Source of the DNA: Candidatus Magasanikiibacteriota bacterium
GTDB lineage: Bacteria; Patescibacteriota; Patescibacteriia; Magasanikbacterales; 2-02-FULL-50-9b
Reading direction: 5' to 3'
Assembly (NCBI GenBank): GCA_023246755.1
Contig: JAHFHU010000005.1
Coordinates: 35,081 to 67,604, forward strand
DNA: 32,524 nucleotides
Shown piece after piece: positions 22,951 through 29,700 of this stretch (the stretch's first letter is position 1; each line of letters starts with the position of its first letter). The notes beneath the pieces were generated by a model, which worked only from the letters and a program-made list of their open reading frames with translations, had not been told where the DNA came from and did no database searches. Made by a program: the position numbers and the translations under genes.

Positions 22951-23134
22951 TCGTCATGAAAAGCTGAACGACCCGCACGGCGCGGTGAGCTGTTCGTTAC
23001 AAGGAAGGTGTGATATGTAGACGTAAGGTGTTTGATCTAACCGTACACAAAAAAATTGACATGGTGTCCTTTTTCCTCTGTGTGCGGCAACGCGCACAGT
23101 TTGACCTTCGGGTCAGGCAAGAGGAGAGGTCAAC
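22951..23134 (+). promoter_or_regulatory. Long structured 5' leader with a start-stop mini-ORF
   Basis: The leader holds a strong AAGGAAGGTG before ATG-TAG (23015-23020), a TGTGCG/CGCACA hairpin, and TGACC-TTCG-GGTCA (23102-23115). The segment TTGACCT (23101-23107) can instead pair with AGGTCAA (23127-23133), which lies between the Shine-Dalgarno and the ATG. The two pairings exclude each other, a switch-like layout. Confidence 0.5.
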
Positions 23135-23794
23135 ATGCCAGTTCGTCTCAAGCAAGAAGAGGTCGTGAACCGTCGCCGCAGCGCGAACGTCACCTACCAC
23201 GATTCATGGGGTGGGAATTCGTTCTGTATGTGGTGGAAGACGGCGCACTCTCTGCGCGACGCGGCAGACGCCACGAAGCGCATCAACCTCTCGATGGAGG
23301 CAGTGGCCGAGATCGACAAGCTCATCGTGCTTCGGCGCGAGATGGAGGATTGCGAACAAGATTGGGAGGGGAGGGAACGGCACTGGCTGTGCCTGACCGC
23401 CTCCGTCGAGGAGCTCAAGAAGGTGATCGCTGACGGCAAGATGTCGTTGGGGCAGATCTGTGCGGTGATCGCTTCCTGCAAGAACTGGGTCTTCGGTGGT
23501 GAACAGATGATTCGTCCGCTGCGCGCGAAGGCCAACGAGCGCCGTCGAGAACGCGAGCAACTCGAAGAAGATCGTGCACGCGCTTCGGCTCGTCGCGTTT
23601 CGGAGCGCGAGGTGCACACAGAGCAGAAAGCGCAGATCGAAGAAGCGAGGCTGCGCAAGCAGACTGGGCCTCTGTCTGGAGTTCTGCTCGATCGACGTCT
23701 GCGCGCCGAAGCTCCGCCTGTGTTTGTGTGCTACCAACGGGCTATTCGCCAAAATCCCGGCAACAACCGTCGGTGGTGGTTCAAGCAGATCTGA
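23135..23794 (+). CDS. Hypothetical Arg/Glu-rich coiled-coil protein, 219 aa
   Basis: I do not recognise this protein. AAGAGGAGAGG just upstream fixes the start. The product is soluble and highly charged. A Trp-containing N-terminus (HDSWGGNSFCMWWK) is followed by helical segments (INLSMEAVAEIDKLIVLRREMEDCEQ, about 54-80) and a basic coiled coil (RAKANERRREREQLEEDRAR, about 130-150, continuing to 175), then a basic tail with two adjacent Trp residues (NNRRWWFKQI). Codon use is GC-rich (CTC, GAG, AAG, ATC) and clearly unlike the flanking hisS and rpsU. It has its own promoter, leader and terminator. RNA or DNA binding is conceivable from charge alone; no function is proposed. Confidence 0.75.
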   Translation: MPVRLKQEEVVNRRRSANVTYHDSWGGNSFCMWWKTAHSLRDAADATKRINLSMEAVAEIDKLIVLRREMEDCEQDWEGRERHWLCLTASVEELKKVIADGKMSLGQICAVIASCKNWVFGGEQMIRPLRAKANERRREREQLEEDRARASARRVSEREVHTEQKAQIEEARLRKQTGPLSGVLLDRRLRAEAPPVFVCYQRAIRQNPGNNRRWWFKQI

Positions 23795-23800
23795 CAACCA

Positions 23801-23851
23801 GCCGCTCGGTTCCTCTTCAACGGGGGGATCGGGCGGCGAATTTTATTTTTA
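23801..23851 (+). terminator. Rho-independent terminator of the 23135 gene
   Basis: GCCGCTCGGT pairs over 10 positions (two G-U) with ATCGGGCGGC and is followed by GAATTTTATTTTT. Confidence 0.7.
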
Positions 23852-23890
23852 TATGGCACCACGAGATTTTAGATGTGCTTTGCCTGTGTG

Positions 23891-23956
23891 ATACAAAAAT
23901 GCTAAACAATTGATGCCGAAATGTTAAACATTTCTGTACCCACCACAAAGACAGAT
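23891..23956. repeat. Intergenic palindromic repeat, copy B
   Basis: TACAAAAATGCT and AACATTTCTGTA form an imperfect inverted repeat with the same spacing as copy A (11995-12060), followed by CCCACCACAAAGACAGAT. At position 8 of the arm both strands have changed together relative to copy A (T-A to A-T), so the hairpin is conserved. Confidence 0.75.
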
Positions 23957-23999
23957 ACCCCCGCCCCCACCATTAAGAATCCGTGTCGTAAATCCTGAT

Positions 24000-24029
24000 T
24001 TGACGAAATCAGCAATCCTGTGCTAATAT
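24000..24029 (+). promoter_or_regulatory. Promoter of rpsU
   Basis: TTGACG, an 18-nt spacer and TAATAT preceded by TGC (extended -10 style), 42 nt before the ATG. It probably also drives yqeY and perhaps the two surface-protein genes. Confidence 0.65.
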
Positions 24030-24071
24030 TCCGCCCATAAGAATCCTAACTCACCGGGAGGTGAAACTAAC

Positions 24072-24296
24072 ATGATCGAAGTTAAGAAACGAAAAAACGA
24101 GAGTTTTGAGTCATTGATGCGCCGCTTTCGCAAGCAGGTTCAGCAGAGTGGTGTTGTATTGCAGGCAAAAAAAGTGCAGTACCGCAAATCTCACAAAAGC
24201 AAGAACATCGTGCGCGCAAGCACACTCATTCGCTTAAAGCGAAGAGGCACGATGGCGTATCTCGAAAAAATCGGCAAGACCCCGTCAGAAAAATAA
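24072..24296 (+). CDS. rpsU: 30S ribosomal protein S21
   Basis: At 74 residues with MIEVKKRKNESFESLMRRFRKQVQQSG this is S21-like: the N-terminal strand and the FE.L.RRF..Q...SG block match the family, followed by a Lys/Arg-rich helix. S21 helps initiation on the 30S platform near the anti-Shine-Dalgarno. A near-perfect GGGAGGTGA precedes the ATG. It is followed after 35 nt by yqeY, a pairing common in bacteria. The C-terminal 25 residues (ASTLIRLKRRGTMAYLEKIGK) are longer than in E. coli S21. Confidence 0.93.
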   Translation: MIEVKKRKNESFESLMRRFRKQVQQSGVVLQAKKVQYRKSHKSKNIVRASTLIRLKRRGTMAYLEKIGKTPSEK

Positions 24297-24331
24297 TTTA
24301 GTTCAATTTTTACTCTCGTAGAGTTTGTCCT

Positions 24332-24784
24332 ATGGGAATTAGTCAACAGATTGAACACGATGTAGCCGAAGCTATGAAAGCGCGCGATGAAATCCGGCTT
24401 TCGACGCTTCGGCTTGTTCGTGCCGCAATAAAAAATGCAGAGATCGAACAGCGCACCAAAGGAGATTTTGACGCGGATCAACTTGCAGTCACGGTGATCA
24501 AACGACACGTCAAACAAACGCAAGAAGCGGTGGAAGATTTTAAAAAAGGTGCACGCGTCGATCTCATCGCGAAAGCGACACAAGAGATTGCGATTATGAA
24601 CGCGTATCTCCCCGCGGAACTTTCGGATGCGGAGATTCAGGTGATTATTTTAGAGGCTGTTGCAGCTGCGGGCGAAGCGCCGCACGTCGGAAAATTAATT
24701 GGTGATGTGATGAAACGGATTGCGGGTCGCGCGGACGGTACACGTGTGCGTAACTTAGTTGAACAGAATCTCAAAAAAGTGTAA
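24332..24784 (+). CDS. yqeY: GatB/YqeY domain protein
   Basis: This 150-residue helical protein matches YqeY: EAMKARDEIRLSTLRLVRAAIKNAEIE near the N-terminus, VIKRHVKQTQEAVEDFKKGAR, EIAIMNAYLPAELSDAEI and GKLIGDVMKRIAGRADGTRVRNLVEQNL. The C-terminal part resembles the tail domain of GatB, and a role in tRNA-linked metabolism has been proposed but not established. Linked to rpsU, as in many genomes. The next gene starts 15 nt after the stop, so transcription may continue into the surface-protein genes. Confidence 0.95.
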   Translation: MGISQQIEHDVAEAMKARDEIRLSTLRLVRAAIKNAEIEQRTKGDFDADQLAVTVIKRHVKQTQEAVEDFKKGARVDLIAKATQEIAIMNAYLPAELSDAEIQVIILEAVAAAGEAPHVGKLIGDVMKRIAGRADGTRVRNLVEQNLKKV

Positions 24785-24798
24785 AATAGAAACGTGGT

Positions 24799-26700
24799 AT
24801 GCTCGACACACGTTTCTTAAAACGATTCACATTTTTTTCACGTACACAGATGGGTGTGTTTTTTATTTTTGCGCTTTTTGCGACTGCAATTTTTATTGTG
24901 CAGCCTGTTTATGCGGCGGGAAGTGCGCCCGTTGTTCAGAATTTGAACGCAGTTGGAAAAGAGGCGGGTCTCGGAACCGCGTCACTCGGTCAAATTATTG
25001 CAAAAATTATCAGAGTTTTTTTTGGAATACTTGCGGTGGTCGCGCTCGGCCTCACGATTTTTGGAGGGTTCAAATGGATGACCGCGGCGGGAGACGAAAA
25101 AAAAGTTGGAGAGGCGAAAGATATTTTAAAAAATGGGGTGATCGGCCTCACGATAATTTTTTCAGCATTTGGTATTTCAGAATTCGTGATGTCGAAACTG
25201 TTTAATTCCGCAGGTCTTAAAAATAATGGGGGGATTTTGAGTGGGGACACGAACGGCGAAAACGCATTACTTTCGGGATACAATGGAGCGAGTGCTATGG
25301 GAACGATTGTGCAATGGCACGATCCGGTTCGTGACGCGATCAATGTGAGCCGCGCGTCGGTGATTCAGGTGAAATTCAAATTTCCCATCGAAGTCGCAAG
25401 CCTCATCGACGGGACATCAAAAGATGTGCAGAAAAAAGATGGCGTTGTTATTTCTGGCCCGCTTAAAGCCGGAAGTGTTTTGATTTATCCGACAGCGCTC
25501 ACGGAATCAGAGGCGCTGAAACCGGATCAGGTGTGGGTTACGGTCGTTGCGGACGGAACGGACACGATGTTCGTATTTGACCCGGTCCCATTTCTTGGTT
25601 CTGCTTCACAAAACACCCTTTATACTGTTAAGCTCGCGTCATCCATCACTCGACAGCAGCCGGCGGGCGCAAGTGCGTTCTCGAGTTTTAGCGGCGGATA
25701 TTCGTGGCAATTTACCGTTGGCACAAAAATTGACACAACACCGCCAACGCTTGTTTCGATTGTTCCGGTTGCGGGTGGAACGTATGATCGTAACATCACT
25801 GTCCAGCTCACATTTTCAGAACCGCTCAACCTTGCATCAGCTGTCGGGCTTTTTGATCCAGCGAAAAATAAAACGTTTCAAAATATTGTTGCCGCCGTTA
25901 ATGCACAACCGATTGCGGGTGTGTGGCGTGCGGGTGACGGTTTCAACATCATCGAATTTACGACGCTTAATAAGTGCGCGACCAATTCATGCGGGCAAGA
26001 CGTTTTTTGTTTGCCCGCGAGTTCTTCAATCGAGGTGCGCGCGAAATCGGCAATACTGCTGAAAAATGCTGCGGGAGTTATCGAGAATGCCCAGCTCGAT
26101 CCAAAGTTTGGATACAGCGGTGTTGCGGATACGTCGAATAACGCGCTTGATGGCGGTGGAAAAAATTCTGAAAAGCCGTGGTCGCTCGCGCAGGGGGGCA
26201 CGCCACACGGCACGCCCGACGACGATTTTTTCATGAACTTTACGACAACGGATGCAACAAAAACGAATGCGCCATCGATCATTTCGCTCGAGCCGAAATT
26301 TTATGCAAGTGCAAAAAGCGATCCAATTTTTGATGTGAAATCACCGGTAACCGCAACGTTTGATACCGTGATGAAAATGACAACATTTGACGATGTGGCG
26401 CTACGCGCAAAAAATCCAAAAGCGCAGTCGGGCTACTGGAAGATGGGAGCGAACATCAAAACGACGATTAATAAAGTTGAGCAAACGGTCACGAAATTGA
26501 CGATTGATCATGTTAATTTTGCAAAAAATTCTGCGTACGCAGCTTCGGTTCCATCGTCGGTACAGGATATTTATCAGAACTGTTTTTTGCCGGCGGGTGG
26601 TCTCCAGTGTGCACCGGATCCGAAATCTGGGTTATACTCTTGTTGCAACGGAGTCGCCGCAGGGCAAGCCTGTGAAAAAATAAATTATGGCGCACAATAA
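24799..26700 (+). CDS. Surface protein: TrbC/VirB2-like membrane module plus SbsA/Big-type domains
   Basis: This 633-residue protein has a signal peptide (hydrophobic 18-36, cleavage after VYA), then a two-helix module at about 64-135 (IIAKIIRVFFGILAVVALGLTIFGGF, KWMTAAGDEKKVGEAKDILKNG, VIGLTIIFSAFGISEFVMS). This module has the length and polarity of TrbC/VirB2 pilin-like proteins common in CPR genomes. About 490 extracellular residues follow, with at least two SbsA-type Ig-like domains (PTLVSIVPVAGGTYDRNITVQ near 315; NAPSIISLEPKFYASAKSD near 490) and a Cys-rich C-terminus (CFLPAGGLQCAPD, CCNG). Its stop overlaps the start of the next gene by 14 nt. A surface structure or adhesin is likely; function is unproven. 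Confidence 0.85.
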   Translation: MLDTRFLKRFTFFSRTQMGVFFIFALFATAIFIVQPVYAAGSAPVVQNLNAVGKEAGLGTASLGQIIAKIIRVFFGILAVVALGLTIFGGFKWMTAAGDEKKVGEAKDILKNGVIGLTIIFSAFGISEFVMSKLFNSAGLKNNGGILSGDTNGENALLSGYNGASAMGTIVQWHDPVRDAINVSRASVIQVKFKFPIEVASLIDGTSKDVQKKDGVVISGPLKAGSVLIYPTALTESEALKPDQVWVTVVADGTDTMFVFDPVPFLGSASQNTLYTVKLASSITRQQPAGASAFSSFSGGYSWQFTVGTKIDTTPPTLVSIVPVAGGTYDRNITVQLTFSEPLNLASAVGLFDPAKNKTFQNIVAAVNAQPIAGVWRAGDGFNIIEFTTLNKCATNSCGQDVFCLPASSSIEVRAKSAILLKNAAGVIENAQLDPKFGYSGVADTSNNALDGGGKNSEKPWSLAQGGTPHGTPDDDFFMNFTTTDATKTNAPSIISLEPKFYASAKSDPIFDVKSPVTATFDTVMKMTTFDDVALRAKNPKAQSGYWKMGANIKTTINKVEQTVTKLTIDHVNFAKNSAYAASVPSSVQDIYQNCFLPAGGLQCAPDPKSGLYSCCNGVAAGQACEKINYGAQ

Positions 26701-29700
26701 ACAAACAACTCGATTAGTGATGCTCGCACTTGCGGTGTGCGCGTTTGTTGGCGTGCTTATATTTTCTGGAATTCCGACGCACATGGTTCATGCGCAAGAC
26801 GCGGGTCAAGCGCTCGTGCAGCCGGGGGATTTGGGTTTGGATCAGGTTCAACAAGCATCCGGGCTCGGCAAATCATCATTCGGGGTGATTGTTGGCAGGA
26901 TCATTCGGGTAATTTTATCGCTGCTCGGCATCGTTACCATCGGTTTTATTATTTTTGGTGGATTCCTCTGGATGACATCGAGCGGAAATGAGGAAAATCT
27001 CGATAAGGCAAAAAAGACGATCACGAACGGCGTCATCGGTTTGATTATTACGCTGTCAGCGTTTGCGATCACGCAATTTGTGATGAGTGCGCTGACGAAT
27101 GCAACGGGAACACAAACAGGTTTTGTGAGTTCTGGCGCAGATACCAGTGGTAATATCGATCTCGGCCCCGGAATTGGCGGTAGTGGAAGCTCAACGAGTG
27201 GTGGACTCCAAATCAAAGCAGTTCTTCCAAAGGGTTCGCAAAATTTTGCAAATTTAAAAGTCTCTGTTTTGTTTACGGGAATCATTGACGAAACAACGGT
27301 TGCAAATAATTTTAAGGTTACGAATGCGGCGGGCGCGGTTTCCGGTTCGGTTGTTGTTAAGGGCGATAGCATTTTATTTACCCCGTCAACCGCATGTCCG
27401 GCGCCACACGCTGATAAAAAATGTTTTACATCGGGTACGGAATATACGGTGACCGTGACCGGCGGCAAAGGCGGAATTGTTTCCGCAACAACAAAGCGTC
27501 CGCTCAATTGTGGCGCGCAAAATTGTGTGGTCAAATTTGTTGCGGGTGAAAAAGTTGACGATAAGGCTCCGACAATTTCAAATTTTGAACCGAAAGACAA
27601 TGATAAAATTCCAACTGATCAGGTCGTTTTGATCAAGGCGCTGCTCAGCGATGATAATGCGGTTGCGCTCGGACGAATTTATATCAATGGAGTTGTGCTT
27701 GAATCGAATGCGGCGGTTGCAAGCGGCGATGCGACGCTGCAAGAATTTTTGTTGCAGACAAAAAAGTTCAACACAAAAGGTGATGCGGTAAAAAAAGAAT
27801 ACGAAATTGGAATTGAAGCGGAAGATGTTTCGGGGAATGCGACGATGCTTAAATATAAAGTTGTCACTGCTCCGCAGCACTGTTTCAATAAGAAAAAAGA
27901 TGAGGACGAACTTGATATCGATTGCAGTGCGCCGGAAGGTTCGTGTTCGCTTTGCACGAACATCGCCTGCAAAAAAACGATTGATTGCGCGAATGGTTCA
28001 AAATGCGATGCGGGTAAAAATATTTGTGTCGCGTCGCCACTCATCAACTCGGTTCAACCACAAGACGGCGCGCCGGGCACCTACGTGACCATTGGCGGCG
28101 AGGGTTTTGGAACGCAAGCAGGGTTTGTTGCGTTTTTAGGAGATCCAAATAACACAAAAGATGATGTTGAGGCGGGACCGGCGTGTAATGAGGGTTGGTC
28201 TAATACACAAGTGGTTGTTCGAGTTCCGGATGCGGCGGTGAGTGGGGCGATTCAGCTCAAAAATACGGCGGGCTCGAGTGACACGACGGATGATGCAGAT
28301 GGTTTGAAGCTCACGGCTTTTGATGTTAACGAGGTTCAGCGGCCGGGGCTGTGTTCCATCGCACCAACGTCGGGATTGCCCGCAAAAACAAAAATTACGA
28401 TAACTGGAAATGAATTTTTGAGTAATGCTGCGCTTGAGCGCAAGCTATTTATTGGCGGATTTTTCGTGGATTCCGCGAAATGGGGAGAGGCGGGGGCGAA
28501 TACCGTCACCGGCATCATTCCTCCGTTTGATCCCGCAAAAGTTTCGGTTCAGGTTACGATTAAAAGCATCGCAAGCAATCCACTCGAATTGGTTGTTGAT
28601 GACCCAAACGCGGCGGCTCCCGCTTCGTCGATAGGCAGTTTGAATCCGGCCGCGGGTCCAACAGGGCAATACGTAACGATTAAAGGCTCTGGTTTTGGAA
28701 CGACGCCGAATAAAGTTTATTTTGTGGTGCTCAATGCGGCCGGGAAATTAACGGACGATCAAACGCCTGCAGGATTTAATTTTCCGCAACAATGCGCGAA
28801 AACTTTTTGGAATGATGGGCAAATTGTTGCAAAAGTTCCTGCGTTGCCGCCGGGAAATTATGCCGTTGTTGTTCAACCGTTTGGAAAATCGAAACAAAGT
28901 TCGTATAAAATGTTTACGGTTAATGCGGACACATTGGGGCCACAGGTTTGCGCGCTCGTGCAAGACACCGGTCCGGCTGATGGGGTGATTAAGGTCGCGT
29001 TGTACGGAGAAAATTTTGGAAAAGATTCGGGCGTTGTCATTTTTAATGATAAATTTGTTGTCAAACCTGCTGCAGGCGCGGGGAATTGGAGCAACAATAG
29101 CGCGGTCGTGACCGTTCCGGTTGGCGTTGTGACCGGAGACACGACGCTTGTGCGCGCAGCGGGTGTCGTCGCGGCGGACGTGTGCGTGAAAACTCCGGCA
29201 AGTTGTAGCAATAAAATGGTTTACACCGTTGCAGATTGTCGACTCAAGACAAATAGTTGTGGCGCGGGAACTATGTGCTGCGGCGATGGAACGTGTTCGG
29301 CACAATGTGCCGCAGTATCCGGCCCGAAACCGGTAAAAGGCGTGTTTGCGTGGTGTTTCTCAACGGGTGATTCGTGTGATGTGATTCAGCCGCCGCGCAT
29401 TGTCGAGGAATGTGTGGCAGGTTCGGGCGTGTCAAAATCGGTTCCGTCGCCAACGCCATCGTCGATCTGGGCATCGACCGCGACGGGTGGCGCGTGTCCG
29501 AACGCGATGCTCACGATTAAATTTACACAACCTGTTGATCCAACGACGGTTACGATTAACGCAGGATCGCAAAGCTCAATTCAGGTTGAAGAGTGTACGG
29601 GCGGCGAAACCGAAGATCCTACATGCGAACAGGTCGCTGCACAACCGATCACGCTTGCCAATCTTAAAGTTTTAGATCAGATCGATGAAAAAAATGCGGG

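Noticed and set aside
23056-23086. TTGACA at 23056 as a second promoter for the 23135 gene
   Set aside because: No acceptable -10 at 16-18 nt (TGTGTG instead); the promoter at 22916-22944 is far better.
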